A stretch of 64,000 bases of DNA from Burhinus oedicnemus (GCA_008921705.1 VFFE01007644.1:547971-611970), one strand, 5' to 3'; counted from the first letter of the stretch, positions 48,714 to 61,469 are shown. Notes: generated by a model from the sequence alone, not told the origin. Numbers and translations are program-made.

Positions 48714-50528
48714 GTATCTTAAAGCACTGGTAATGACATTTTCTGAGCTGAAAGGCCAAGTCTAGGAGAAGCTAGCAGTCCAATCAGTGTATAGTTAGAG
48801 TTCTCATCCTGGAAAGAAAAGTGCTATTGATGAGAACTGCTATAATGTTGTCTCTGCAAAGACTAAAGACAATCAAGGGTGGAGAGTGCCAAGATTTGAG
48901 GTATCATAATGTCTCTTCTCCAGAAAGAGAAGGAACTGCTAGGGTATGTGACACTGGTATACAAAGTACTGCCAACATAAAAGAAGCAAGTGATACAGAG
49001 GATAGTATAGTTAAAATGTCAGCACTATATTCACTGAGAATAGAATAAAGAATCTGTAGGTGGGAAAAAGAGCAATGTAAAAAATCAGTGCTTTTATCTT
49101 TTGCTAGTGAAATGTAATTTTCAAGGATGCTTCCACCTAAAGACTACCTAAAGCTACATAAATAGGCCTCTGGCAACTGAAATTAAAAGAATAGTAATAA
49201 AACAGTGTAATTACCCAGGTGCTGGAGGGAAAGAGAGAAGACAAGAAAGAAATATACCAAACAGTTGAGCATTCCAATAAACATTTTAGAATAGAAATAT
49301 GTAAAGTCTCTAAGACCACCTGCCCACTGCTAAATAAAAGAGATGTAAAGTAGCTCAGAAAGCTACATTCACGCTGCACAGTGCTGGCTCCTGGGCACCC
49401 TCTGGGCTCATGCTAGAACCTTCTGCTTCGGAATCATGGTTCTCATTCCTGCTGTTTTCTTAAGTTTAAAGGTCTGAGATATTTTAGGGGTTATGTTACA
49501 GACCCTCATAGTGGTGTTTTAGCAGTGTGAAACTGATGGTCCTTGCTTTTGGGGTGTGGTGTGGTTTTACTCCACTAAATTATGGTTTAAGAGTTTATAG
49601 ACGTGTTTGAGAAACACCTGAAACAGTTTTGGAGACCTGTCCTGAGAGACAGGGAAGCAAAACCTCATTCAGGCTCATGCATATTGATTTTGGAAATGGT
49701 CCCTAGTGCATAAAATCCCCCAACCCTTGCCCAGCCATGTCTCAGAAAGTGCTAACTGGCCAGGGTCATTATCATGCCAGTTGTATGCTAGCTATTCAGC
49801 ACCATGCAAATCACAGTTCAGTACTCTAGCTCATCCTTTTTCTCTTTTTTAGCAACAGAGACATAGCTTAAAAGCCTAAAGATGTGACTATGGTTCCAAG
49901 AATCCTATTAATGGAATAACTGGCACATGATCCATGAGTAATTATTTAATCATTTTTCTCTTCATCTCCAGAACTTTATATTTTTTTCTGTGAAGTTTTA
50001 ATCTAATTTTACCCAGCATCTTGCCTCCTAGAAAGACCGACCAAAATTTCACACCCTAGGGTCCCATTCTGTCGTTATCTCCCCTTTGAGTTGTGACTGT
50101 CCTTCCAGGTTCTGATCATCGTTATCTTTCAAGACCCTAATGAATGTTCATTGGCATTAGAAAGCTACATTAGCTTTTATGTGCCCGTCACTGAGTGGAC
50201 TGCAATCAACGGTGATATTATGTCCTCCAGCAAACACACAAATTGTTGAGAGCAGGAGGTCCTGAGTGGCAAGGCTTCAGCTATGTCATTCCTATTGTCC
50301 CAGATTGGTCTGAGACTTTTAATTTCTATGCTTCCTTACAACAAGCAATAGTCACTATTTCCAAGGTGAGGACAGAATAGCAGGATGTACAAGGGGTTAA
50401 TTATTTGGCAAGTAATTTTATCTTCCAAAACGCAAAAAACATGGTGAAGAATGAATGTAAGTCCACAGTGTAACACAGCTGAGTAGCAGCACTTACAAGC
50501 ATTTAATGTGGGGCCATCAGTCCTTCTT

Positions 50529-50594
50529 CCAGCATTTGCTGAGATCCTACTGAAACAAATCCCAGCATTTGCTGAGATCCTACTGAAACAAATC
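50529..50594 (+). repeat. Perfect 33-bp tandem duplication
   Basis: The unit starts CCAGCATTTGCTGAGATCCT and ends CAAATC. It occurs twice back to back with no mismatch (50529-50561, 50562-50594). Each unit contains AGCATTTGCT, itself a short inverted motif. The identity implies a recent replication-slippage event. Confidence 0.97.
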
Positions 50595-50599
50595 TATAG

Positions 50600-53500
50600 A
50601 GCGAAGGATATTCCTTCTCTACAGCCCTAATGCTCTGTCAGTGCATAACAAAGCCAGTGCTAGCACATTTTTAGTATTTGTAAACACCTGTGAATTCATG
50701 AACTTGTGGTAATGAACTGCAGAATGGAAATCACACAGAATGATATTGGCAGCACAAGAGATGTCTAAAATAATTTTCAGTGTCTCTTATACTTTCTCCT
50801 TTTTCTCCCTGCTTCCTCCTTAAGGACAAGGCTATAAATCATGATTTTCTCTGCAAGACAAAACTATTCAGGGTTTTTTCCCAAGTGATCTAACCAAAAT
50901 CAGACACAACCAGATGGGATGACTTGTGAAAAGAAGGGGAGTTTTACAGACTATTACTAATTGTCCTCATGAGGCCTTTATGCCCTTACCTAAGGCCCGT
51001 CTTTCAGAGAAAGCAACAAGTATAAACCTGTGTTGTGTGACAGACAAAGACAAAAAAATGGGCAGGTGTTGGCTGGAAAAGAAAGTAAGCTTATTAAAGA
51101 GCAGAACTGGAAAAAAAAGTTTTGGCCATGCAACATGGAAAAAAGGCAGGGCTTGGTGAATGGAGAGTGAACAGCAAGAGAGGCAATATTTCAACCACCA
51201 AAGTTGACAGAAAAAATTTGAATGTACCAGTTCAGCAGAGTGTTCTACAATTTTACATGTGGGTTTATTCCAGTTACAAACAAAGCACATTGTCCAAAAT
51301 TTACTGAGAGTATGGAAGAAAGGAATAGATTGTGAAATCCTTGAAGCATAGGCAGCTGCTGAAGACAACAGAGTCCTCTCCTCACTCCAGAGCTGACCAG
51401 CGTGAGAAGTCACCAAGGAGAGGGCAGCTCCTGCCAAGTGCACACGGCAAAGCTGTCGAACAGCTGCATGTCCCAAAGCCCAGTGGATTCCTGTGCAAAT
51501 CCTGCTTATAGAACAAAAAATGGTCTCTGAACCTAAAAGAAAATATTATCAATACTTCTGAAGTCACAAAACTGGAATTTACATTCAAAAGAATTAAACT
51601 GAAAAGTTCTTTATTAACACTTTTCAAAATTTCACACTGTTATTTCTCATTCTCAGTCCCTCAAGGCAAAATGGCCTTTTCGCTTAAGAGAAGCACCAAT
51701 GCCGTTGCCAAATGATAAACTGACTGGGCTTCGTTCATAGTCTTGTGTTCAGAACGAATGAAGACTTAAGGAGTTGAGCTCTGATGCAGAGTCTTTTTTT
51801 CCTACCTAGATCCACTAATCTTCCAGCTCAACTTTAGTTTATAAATATATAATGTGTCTACATACATAGATAGCACATTCATCTTTATTCCTATATGCAC
51901 ACAGACACACACATATACTGTCATAGCTCTAAGGGACTTAAAAGGTATATCTGATTTGATGTACTTTTTTTTTCTCTTCTATATATGTACTGAGTTACCC
52001 AAATTTGTTTTTTTCTCAATGTCAAGATTTACATCTTTTTTGATCTTTCTTCCTTTCCCTTCTTTTTTTTTTTTTTTGCAATTAGCACCAATATAGTCTG
52101 CAGAATGAATTTGTCTTTGCAATCTAATTACGTGGCATGTACTTAAAATTAAATTAAGTATTCTTAAAATTTATGGTGGAGTCCTCTGACCATTCATGTT
52201 CAATACTGGTACCAGTGAAGTCAAAAGACCTTTAATGAAAGTAAATAGGTCCTGTTATGTTCTGTTACAGATTTAAATCAAGTAGCTCCTTTGAAATGAA
52301 GGATTTATATCAGCATAAAATCAATATAAGAATCAAAATCCAAGCCTATAAAATGTAAACGGTGTCCAAAATTGACACGAGTTATTTAACTCCATTGATT
52401 TCTCAGCAGACAATCTGTGAGGCATGGATGGGAAACATTTTTTCTACAGACATAGTCTTGAAATGCTGCCTGCTGGTCTTGGCTTTCTGGGTTTTTTTAC
52501 TTTGGCAGCAGGTAAAACATGGCTAATGTTAAACTTGGCATTGTGAACTATGACCAAACTAGCACATATCAGACCATTAGCTCCCCTCATTATCCAGTGA
52601 AAGCTTTAGTCCAGAGAGAGACTCAAAACTCTCAGATTTCTTACCTGTTTGTCAGGTAAACCAACCAACTGAAGTAAAATGATATCACTCAAGCTCTTGT
52701 ACTGCACCTGTTTTAAAGCTTCTTCCAGCACCTCAGCCATCGCAGTTGTTTTGTGTTGCATTATGGGCATGTTTTTGGCTGGCTTGGGAAAGGTATTGGA
52801 TTAGACTTCTCAACAAACTCATCTTACTCCATCACACTCCAGATGCAAGACAGGCAGCATCTCTTCAAAGTGTTTAAGCCAGGTGTGCAACTACTTTCTC
52901 CATGATACCGATGCACTGCAGAAGAGGGGCTCTGGCACATTATGAACCTGTGTGATATGTGACAGGTCTGAGTGGATTGGATTCACCTTTAGTCACCAAA
53001 GAATTACTTTTAAGGCTTTTACAAGTTAGGAAAGAATAACAAACATTTCAGGATTTATTTGGCTGCCCATGCACAGGTCGTTAATGCCACTCTAGATGTC
53101 TGAAGCTATCCTATTTGTATAGCCAGAAGTATGAATAACTTTCGGGTTTGGGTCTGTCAGCTTTATATGGATGTCTCTGTGATACGACAAGGTATCTACT
53201 TCAAAAGGTACTAAATCTTTATTTAAATGACTGGATTAGACCTGCCCACTAAGAAATTCATGCCATGTCTTTCTTTACCTGTAGTAGAATAAGTAAATCA
53301 TCCTTTTGAGGTGGTTGTTTTTTGTTATTGTCTGCAGCTGCTTTTCTTTTTTCTAGGTGACATTCAGACAGCTTAGAAAGATAAGGTGATTCCTCTCAAT
53401 GTTTCTAGGATGAGGTTTGTGGAAACTTGTTTTTTTTCTAAATATTTATAAGTCATCTTGCTTTTAGATTATGCACTGGGAACTTGGGACAAAAGATCGT

Positions 53501-55715
53501 AAGCTCTTAAACCAGTGGGAACGCGACCTTAGGATACAGAGGGAATCCTGATGCAGTCCATCTTCCTCATCCTTTCTCAGTTTCTCTACTAAGAGTTCCT
53601 CTACTTGTACAATGAGGAACCAACCCCCCACTTTAAGACTTATGAACAGAAAAATATATGAAGGAGCTAAGTATTAGTATCAGTACAGACTTGCTCAGAG
53701 TTGTAGTGAGTAGACTTACTTCCTACAAGCACTAACTCAGTAAACCACACTAAAACAACAGGCAATCATATGTCTCTGTAGAGAGAAATTGACCCAGATT
53801 AAATATTTTGACACAATTTCTTGGGCAAACACTGCCCTCTGTGTTATTCTAGCTTTTTATTTTAGAACAGGGTGATTTTGTGCACCAGGGACTCCTGGCA
53901 GGTTTAAATTGAAAGGAAGTGAGGTGGAGCAAAGGGACTCCTGCAGTAGCATCGGCTAGTTAAGTGCATCCACCTGAGACATGTGGCATGGATACAGGCA
54001 AATATCTATGTAGTTCCTTCAATCCATGATTCAGATGAAGGCTGCATTTTCCCCCGGGGGTAGAAAATTACAGGATGTGATCCTTGAAACATTGGTTCTG
54101 GATGTTTTTCTGTGTAGAGAAGTTCTTATAGGGAAAAAAATGAGTTATGAATCTAATTAAAACGTTTCTGTTAAAAAAAAAAAAATTATGGTCAAATGAG
54201 AGGTAATTCTAAGGTAAAAGTGTAGAGGAACCCTGACAAACACCATCTTCTGATAATGAATTTTCCCGGGGAAAACAAATGACACAGTTTCTAATTGCTG
54301 TGAGTGGAACACATAAGCTCCTATACTTCCCAGCAGCTAGGTCTGCTGAGCTCTATGATGTCTGTTATATGTTTCTGTCTGCCTTAAGGAATAACACTGA
54401 GCATGAATTTAGGAAGAGGGAAAGCAATGAAAAATGTATAAACACATTCTTTAAAGAAAAAGTTAATCTCTGCTAGAAGGATGGTTCATATGCAGACAAA
54501 ATATGAGAGTATGAGGAACTTCTTATAGTATTACATCTCATTTCCTTCTGTCGCAGCTAATCAGCTCATAAGACCTAATACATAAATCCATCAGTCACTG
54601 TCTTAAATGTAAGCAGGAAATACCTACCTAAGCATTAACAGGCTAAAGCTTCTACAGGACTGGTTGCATATATTTACTTTATGAATGAATTTTCTATATG
54701 ACATTTGTGAAAGCACAGGGGGAAAAAATCAGTGTTCAAGTACTCTAATATCAAGTGTCATTTGTTTATCAGTCTTGGGGCTATACACGCTGGTATGAAG
54801 GTATGGAGTTAAAATAAAGCTATCCATAATTCAGCTGTGACAGAAACTCAGTGCTGCAGGAAAGAGGTATCCACAGAATATTATGCTTTTATAAACTGTA
54901 TAAGCAACTAAAGTCGAAGGAAGCTTTTGCTTCATTACCTCAGCAGTTGTGATCTGACCTTTTGGCTGCAATTGGTTAAAAATGCTTTGTTCTCCTTTGC
55001 ATACCAGGAATTAACATTTTTCTAAACTCCATGAACTCAAGCTATGTGAACGCTTAGTAGTTTGCAAATAGTTTTGCAGTGCCCCATTTCTATAACAGAG
55101 TTATAGAACAAAACTAATTGCTGTCTGTAGTGGATGCAATTCTATTCACAGCAAGATAAATTGGATTTCTAAACTGCGATTTCCATTGTGTTACCTCCAT
55201 GTATCATGAGAGTTATCCTGATGTGCACAGCAGTGGGCCTACTTACTTATACACTGAACTACAGCTTTATGCGGAATGCATCGTCTTGTTTTGCTCTCAA
55301 AAAAACAGAGGAAATCCCAAAGTATAGCTGTAGACTGCCATCTGTTGGAAGGGTTTAATGAGCATACTCACCTCTAATCAGGCCCTACCTGGAGGAATAG
55401 GAAGCATGATTTCTGCTCATGGATTTAATGACCATTGCAGATAATCCAATTCAATGTTGGATCGTATTTTAGCTACCAGGACCAATAAATTATCAGACTC
55501 CTTTCACTTTGGTTCTCTAACTGGAAGAACAATGGTGGTTTTTTCATTTAAAATTGTAACTCCTAACATTAAAAAGATATATAAAGCAAATTTTTGGTTG
55601 TGTTATTTCATAAGCTTATACTGTAATTGAAAGAAGGAAGAGGAAGAAAGAAGGTCCCACTGGTGTAAGAAGGCATGGGGGGAAATAAGAGGAATGAAAT
55701 CTGCTGACCTTGCAG
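50600..55715. other. AT-rich single-copy DNA, no gene seen
   Basis: No gene or repeat recognised. Short homopolymers (15 T at 52063-52077; about 13 A near 54172-54185) are present. Frames such as 50967-51476 (-, 169 residues) show no family motif. Confidence 0.45.
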
Positions 55716-55719
55716 CCCC

Positions 55720-56628
55720 AGGGAGTTGTAATCAGCAGCACAAAGTCAAGCTGGAGGCCACACACTAATGGTGCACCCCAGGGGTACCAATGACAGGGGT
55801 ATCAGGGGCAAAACTCTTTAATGTCTTCATTAACAACCTGGAAGATGGAGCCAAGTAAATTCTCAGCGAGTTTGCAGATGAAGCTACACTGGGAGAAAGG
55901 ACTGATACACCAGTGGTTCATGCTGCCATTCAGAAGGATCTTGACAGGCTGGAGAAATGGGCAGAGGAACCTCATCAAGTTCAAAGAAGGGAAATGTTGA
56001 CTCCTGTACCTGGGGAGGAATAACCTCAGGTACCAGCACTGGCTGGCTCCAACCAGCTGGAAAACTGCTTGGCAGAAAAAGCCCTGGTGATCCTGGTAGG
56101 CACCAATTTGTACATGGGCCACATAGTACCCTTGCAGCAAGCAAGGCCAACAGCCTCCTTAGGTCTGTTAGGAAGACCATTGCCAGCAGGTCGAGGGATG
56201 TGATCCTTCACCTCTACTCAGCACTGGTGAGCCACACCTGGAGTGCTGTGTCCAGTTCTGTGCTCCCAGTACAAGACAGACAGGGACAGGATTGGAGCAT
56301 TTGTTAGACGAGAAAAGGCTGAGACCTGTGAATGTTCAGCCTGGGGAAGAGAAGGCTCCAGGGGGATCCTATCAATGTGTATAAATCCCTGGAGGAGTGG
56401 AGTTAAGAAGATGGAGTCAAGCTCTTCTCAGTGGTGCTCACTGACAGGATAAGAGACAATAGGCACAAATTAAAAAACATGGAATTCCATCTGAACACAA
56501 AAAAACATTTTTTTTACTGTCAGATAGGTCAAACAGGTTGGAACAGGCTGCCCCAAGAGGCTGTGGAGTCTCCATCCATGGAGATATTCAAAACCCCACC
56601 TGACACATCCCTGAGCAACCTGCTCTAG
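55720..56628 (+). pseudogene. CR1 reverse-transcriptase pseudogene with altered catalytic box
   Basis: The frame reads LFNVFINNLEDGAK, then an in-frame TAA, then SEFADE. The family's FADD catalytic box is FADE here (55871-55882), so the second catalytic aspartate is lost. Further along are recognisable but frame-shifted blocks: LDRLEKWAEE-like, LAEKALVILVG-like, ASRSRDVILHLYSALV, SSVLPVQD, and finally WNRLPQEAVESPSMEIFKT (56431-56628 frame) and NLL. At least three frame changes separate these blocks. Separate frames reported on this strand (55957-56307, 56243-56452, 56431-56628) are pieces of this one pseudogene. It is not functional. Confidence 0.88.
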
Positions 56629-56706
56629 CTGCCCCAGCTTTGAGCAGGGGGTTGGACGAGGGACATCCAGAGGTCTCTTCCAACTTCAGCAATTCTGCCA
56701 TCCTGT
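55720..56706 (+). mobile_element. CR1, longer but heavily decayed copy
   Basis: This sense CR1 begins within the reverse-transcriptase palm (AGCAGCACAAAGTCAAGCTGG, the SSTKSSW region). It continues through GTGCACCCCAGGGG (VPQG), CTCTTTAATGTCTTCATTAAC (LFNVFIN), the catalytic box and the C-terminal motifs to the ACCTGCTCTAG stop. A 3' block GGGGGTTGGACGAGG and CTCTTCCAAC ends near AATTCTGCCATCCTGTA. Its decayed tail and many indels mark it as the oldest and longest CR1 remnant here. Confidence 0.92.
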
Positions 56707-57695
56707 AAAAACATCTATACTGAAAATTGGAATGGTTGCAGCTCTTTCCTTAGGAGCAAGTGTTATTTTGAAAGATTAAGGTCATAATTCCACAATTCCG
56801 TGAACAGGTGACTAGTTCGACACTGAACTACAAAACACAGCAACTGATTATGTGTAATAAGAGACATCTCGGAGATTTGAATTCAATCCCATGGTCTAAA
56901 AAATTTATGGGAACAGTATAATTCAGACTATGATTTACAGTCAAACTAATGTACCAATGGACTGTGAGATTCTATTTCAATTTAAAGCCAAATACTGTAA
57001 TGTATAATGCAGAAATGTTATTTTTGAGCCCTTGTATTAAGAAAGAAATTGCTAGAGGATCAGATGGCTCAAAGGATTATCAGCAAGGATAAAGACTCTT
57101 GATTGCCCTGGATGACACTGAAAAAACTCCCTTATAACTTCGTATCTAGCTGTTAAGGTAGAAAATGGCTTGAAACTCTCACACTGTGTGGACACTGGAC
57201 AACACTGTAAAACCACTCTAGCATAGAGAGTGTGAATATCAGAGCTCATTCAACACAAGCTATGTAGGCAGAACTGATTTTTCCTGCATCTAGTAGGAGA
57301 TATACCATAATTTTATTTTTCTTTAACCCTAGTGTCAATGGCTTTTAATTTTGTGACAGTGAAAAGCCAATTCAAGAGGAAGAGACATCAGGGAGATCTG
57401 GGGAGCTGCGAGGAATCGACAGAGTTTCAAGGAGCAGTGATAAAGGGCTGGGAGCAGTAAGACAGAGCAGAGTTCACAAACATTTACACATTTTAGAAGG
57501 GCGATGTCTGGGAGTTCCTTTGCTGCTCCTGGTGCTAGCACAAGGCTCAAAGACCAAGAACAGACAAATCTCTAGGACACAAGTAGCTAAGTTCCATCCT
57601 CTTGGGATCCCCTCTGGATTCCTTTGTCTCCCTCTCTCCTCCATCTCCACAACACAGGATCTGCTTTTCCATCCAAGCATCCCTCAGGGACTTAC

Positions 57696-57773
57696 CAAGC
57701 CAGTTGAGCTGCCAGTAGCTCCCAGGAGGTTCAGCCTGCTCCACCTGCAGCAGTGTCCTCCACTTTGTCAGCC
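57696..57773 (-). other. Candidate 78-bp exon with both splice sites
   Basis: On the minus strand a pyrimidine-rich acceptor (CACTTTGCCCCGATTGCTCTCAG) precedes 57773, and a perfect donor (TTG|GTAAGT) follows 57696. The 78 bases are a multiple of three, and one frame is open throughout (GLTKWRTLLQVEQAEPPGSY and so on). The segment is GC-richer than the flanks. No protein family is recognised. It may be a lineage-specific or non-coding exon, or a chance pairing of sites. Confidence 0.25.
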
Positions 57774-57899
57774 CTGAGAGCAATCGGGGCAAAGTGAGGT
57801 AACAGAAGGAGTTAGGCAGCTTTCAAACCCCCTTCAGCTCCAGCAGATCTAGAGAGGACTGAAGAGAGATGGTTTCCCTTTCTCTCCTCCTGGAGGAGA

Positions 57900-57952
57900 A
57901 ATCATAGTCATAGAGTAAAAGAGGTCTGAAAGGAGCTCTGGAGATCAAATGT
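57900..57952 (-). mobile_element. CR1 3'-terminal scrap, antisense
   Basis: AATCATAGTCATAGAGTAAA followed by GGTCTGAAAGGAGCTCTGGAGATCA is the complement of a CR1 tail (ATAGAATCATAGAATGG...GGAAGGGACCT...GATCAT). Only about 50 bases survive. Confidence 0.65.
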
Positions 57953-57959
57953 AAGCAGC

Positions 57960-60900
57960 AGTTCATGGTCACCCCATGCAGACAGCTGCCATCAGAAACT
58001 ACTCACTTTTCCCACACTTAAAACCAGTTCTTTTGCATGTTTTTCTTATCAAATACATAATATTTACATTTTTTCATGAAAGGGAAGTAGTATCAGGGCA
58101 TTTGATGGCAAATGTTCTTCCAGCACCTGAAGCTTATGAACAGTTAGAGAAAATCAATGGCTATGCAACCAGTTCACTGCTGCTTTTTTGCAGTATTCAA
58201 ACACTTCAGGAAGACATTTTTTTATATAACATAGTTTGTGAAAAGCATATGACATAGGTGCACATTTATTTAGGAGATATAAAAATTTCAGTAAATTTTT
58301 GAATTAAATTAAGTGGAATCCTCTTTATAACAGACTGAACATTGCAGTCAATATCCTACAAAATTTTCTGTGTCATATGTGGCCTAAAAATGTTTCTAGA
58401 GTTTACAACAGAGAGATTTTCTACTGACACTTCATTTGGTGTGCTTTAAAAGACTTCAGTGATACTGAAAATCTGCTTACTTAACTGCTGCAGTATTTGT
58501 AACTTGAAATCTTAGTGCCCCTATCATTACCATGTTTCTTCATGGTTTTTCTCCCTGCTCTATGTAGCATTTTTCTTGTAACTCTCTTTTCCAACCTGTC
58601 TTCATAAACTGATGCCTTGCTTTTGATAGCCTGTCACTTTCTGCCCATACCTCAAATAATTGTGCCTCCTGTAAACCTATTGCAGAGTAAAATATTGTCA
58701 GATATTACCTGAAGACAAAAGATTTAGAAAGATAAATATTCACTAAAAATGAAATAAAACTTTTTATTTTTGTGATCAAGCATCATATTTTTATCCATCA
58801 TTTTTGTTTCAACAAGAAAGCAATAATCATTTTTATGATGCTTATCATCATTCATGGGTTAAAATAAAAAAGCTATCAAGGCTTCCTGCAAACATCAGGG
58901 ACTAGCTCCATTATGAATTTAAGACCAGATCCATAAAACAACTTTGGTCTGGAAAGCAGGAAAGAACTGATCAAGCAGAAACACTGAAATCCAAGAGAGT
59001 GACTCTTCTACCTCTTTTCTTGCATCCTAACTCCACAGGCACTCAAAACTCTGAATAGCTCCTGGGCATTTTGGGCTGTGCTTTTTACATGAACAGTTCT
59101 TTGTCTAAAAAAGCACCATCGCAGGATCCAGAAGCAAGGATCCCCTTTTTTCTTTATCTCCTCAAGGCTTGAGTATGGCTGCTAACACACCCACATGTAG
59201 AAAGAGGCTGTTTGGATCTGTTGGAAAAAACAAGTGACATTGCACATTATACAATGACTGTTTCCTGTGTAAGAGACGCAGTCTCGAAAGAGGGAGCAGG
59301 ACCAGCTCCTCATCACTAGACTGCAGTCCCACCCCTTTTTGCTCTGCTTCCCTCTCTCTGTGGATCTTGAATTAAATCCTGCACAGCTGTACATAGAACT
59401 CACCCTTGCAGATAGAGCTTTATGTATACGGACCCTTCCAGGGTATGAAGAGACAGGTTCTGAATCCCTTCATGACATGAAAAAGCAAGAATATAAGATT
59501 TTTTGCTCTGTGCAAAAGAAGTGCTTTAACCTCTTCTGCTCTAGTTTGGCCTCTTAAAAATGGTAACACAGAAAATAACTTCATTCACAGAGAAAAATCG
59601 TCTCTAAAGGCTGTAAAGATCTGGCCACCCACTCACACTTCACAAAAAGATCCTGTGGAACAGATATAAGGTTCATACTAGTGTCATGTGGAAAGTCAAC
59701 ATGCCCTTGCCCTTAAAAATGACTTATTTTCTTTGTATAAAACAAACAGTTCACCTGTGATAAGGCCTGATCAGACTCACTGAGTTCAATAATTGTATCA
59801 CTTAGTTCAGTCAAAATAAACTTGGTTCACCCAAAGCCAAAGAAAATATAAAACCATAGCAGAAGTAGATCTTCTGAATTGCCTCCTGCATCGTTACCTG
59901 TGGTATATTACAATTTGCTTACTTGTGCCTGTTCTGTGGTGAACTTCCTTTCTTCTCTGGTCTGTTTACACAAATTGCTCATAGCTCATTGGGACTGCTG
60001 CTGTGAAGTTTGGCCCTAATAATTTGCAAAAGAAAGGGCACAAGCTTCCACAGGGTTCACCAAGAATGTCACCTAAATTTACCTTCCTTGATTGGTATGG
60101 CAAAAACACACCTCCCTGATGTTCCTCACCATAAGGTAGACACACTTTAATGTCACCTGTGTCAGATCAATTGTGTGCCTCAACTGTATTCAGACAGGTA
60201 TCTCTTCAAAAGTGATACCAAAGGAATTATAAATGTAATTAACTTTAATCCTGAATCTGAGTTTAAAATTAAATTCAGTCTGAGGAAGAATTCTTGTTGC
60301 AATCAGGAATTACCATAAGAAGACTGCTTCCGCTTGACAAAAAGAGTTTCAACAAGTACGACTTCACAGGATATTCTCGTTAATCACTGCATTAATCTGC
60401 CTCAGATTTTTGCACTCTTAACTATTTTGCCAGGCATATGGTTGTCATCTTCTAAGGAGCTGTGACTGTGGTAGTTACAGGAGAGCTTGTTAATACTCTT
60501 GTATTTTATTGTTCTTTAAACATGTTTAACTCTCTGTTAAACCAAGAATTGAGATATGGTTTATACAAGTCACATAAAAGGCTAAATCTTGCTCCCAAAT
60601 TCATATGGAGAAATCTCATTGAAGTAAACTCAAGCTGCATATGTGCTTAATGAAAGTCTGCTAGACAGTGGTTATAGCTGTTTTTTTTCTTTCTTTAATA
60701 TCCCTGAAAGGCTACGGAAAGCACTGGAAACTCAGATCTTCACCTTGTCCACAGAACAAGGCAAACAGGGATGACAATGTCTCCTAACTGAACAACAACG
60801 TATGTAGACTGCTGTGAAGGTCATGAGCTTGGTCTGTTTTAAACACAGAGTGAGGAGCGGTAAATTAGATTAGACTCCTTGGAGACTCTGCTGATAACCT

Positions 60901-61112
60901 TAATGTTTCTTAAGATGAGGCTGTAGGTTTGAGCACCTTCAGTGACAACAGTTATTACACGACAGAGGTCATCTGCCACAAAGAGATTAGTTCCAGAACA
61001 GTTAAGGCAAGTCTAATACAGCACATCAAAAGCCACCAAACCCAGCATAGGATTAATCCACTAGTGATGTACTTCCATTTGGAGACATAGTCTGACAGGA
61101 AGCCTGGGAAAG
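57960..61112. other. AT-rich single-copy DNA, no gene seen
   Basis: No gene or element recognised in about 3 kb. Frames are short and motif-free. Confidence 0.45.
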
Positions 61113-61114
61113 AC

Positions 61115-61335
61115 ACAAAGCTGTGCCAGGGGAGGTTTAGACTGGACATTAGGAAACATTTCTTTACCAAAAAGGGTGGTCAAACACAGGAATGGGCTTC
61201 CTAGAGAGGTGGTTGATGCCCCAAGCCTGTCAGTGCCCTTGATAATATGCTTTAACTTTTGGTCAGCCTTGTAGTGGTCAGGCAGTTGGACTAGATGATC
61301 GTTGTAGGTCCCTTTCAACTGAACTGTTCCCCTCC
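61115..61335 (+). mobile_element. CR1 3' fragment whose tail merges with a microsatellite
   Basis: AGCTGTGCCAGGGGAGGTTTAGACTGGAC is the CR1 LCQGRFRLD region. AGGAAACATTTCTTTACC, GGGCTTCCTAGAGAGGTGGTTGATGCCCC and GCAGTTGGACTAGATGATCGTTGTAGGTCCC follow, then AACTGAACTGTTCC. The usual TTCTAT-like tail is replaced by CCCCTCCC repeats, consistent with a microsatellite seeded by the CR1 terminus. The subfamily differs from the others in the window (ATGATCGTTGTAGG-type 3' block). Confidence 0.9.
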
Positions 61336-61466
61336 CCTCCCCNNNNNNNNNNNNNNNNNNNNGTCCCTTCCCCTCCCTTCCCTTCCCTCCCCTTCCCTTC
61401 CCTTCCCTCCCCTTCCCTTCCCTTCCCTTAGCTTCCCTTCCCTTCCCTTCCCTTCCCTTCCCTTCA
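61328..61466 (+). repeat. (CCCTT)n / CCCCTCC pyrimidine microsatellite
   Basis: An interrupted CCCTT/CCCCTT array (GA-rich on the other strand) flanks and is broken by the N-run. A few CCCC and TTAGC interruptions are present. The true length is unknown because the assembly collapsed here. Such homopurine/homopyrimidine mirror tracts can form triplexes and block sequencing polymerases. Confidence 0.95.
61343..61362. other. Assembly gap (20 N)
   Basis: Twenty N inside the CCCTT array. The round number suggests a nominal gap size. Confidence 0.99.
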
Positions 61467-61469
61467 TGC

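Larger units (their letters stand above)
42440..50525. other. AT-rich single-copy DNA with hairpins and a poly-T tract
   Basis: No gene recognised over 8 kb. Notable small structures are a cluster of three GCACA-core hairpins (44529-44600), an 11-bp perfect stem (46217-46241) and a 23-T run (48691-48713). The T-run has no AATAAA on its complementary strand, so I do not call it a retrocopy tail. Confidence 0.45.

Noticed and set aside
48691..49090. Poly-T 23 as the tail of a minus-strand retrocopy
   Set aside because: No AATAAA precedes the A-run on the minus strand, and no recognisable body or target duplication is present.
50967..51476. 169-residue minus-strand open frame
   Set aside because: No recognisable domain, signal or conserved motif. 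The composition is typical of a chance frame.
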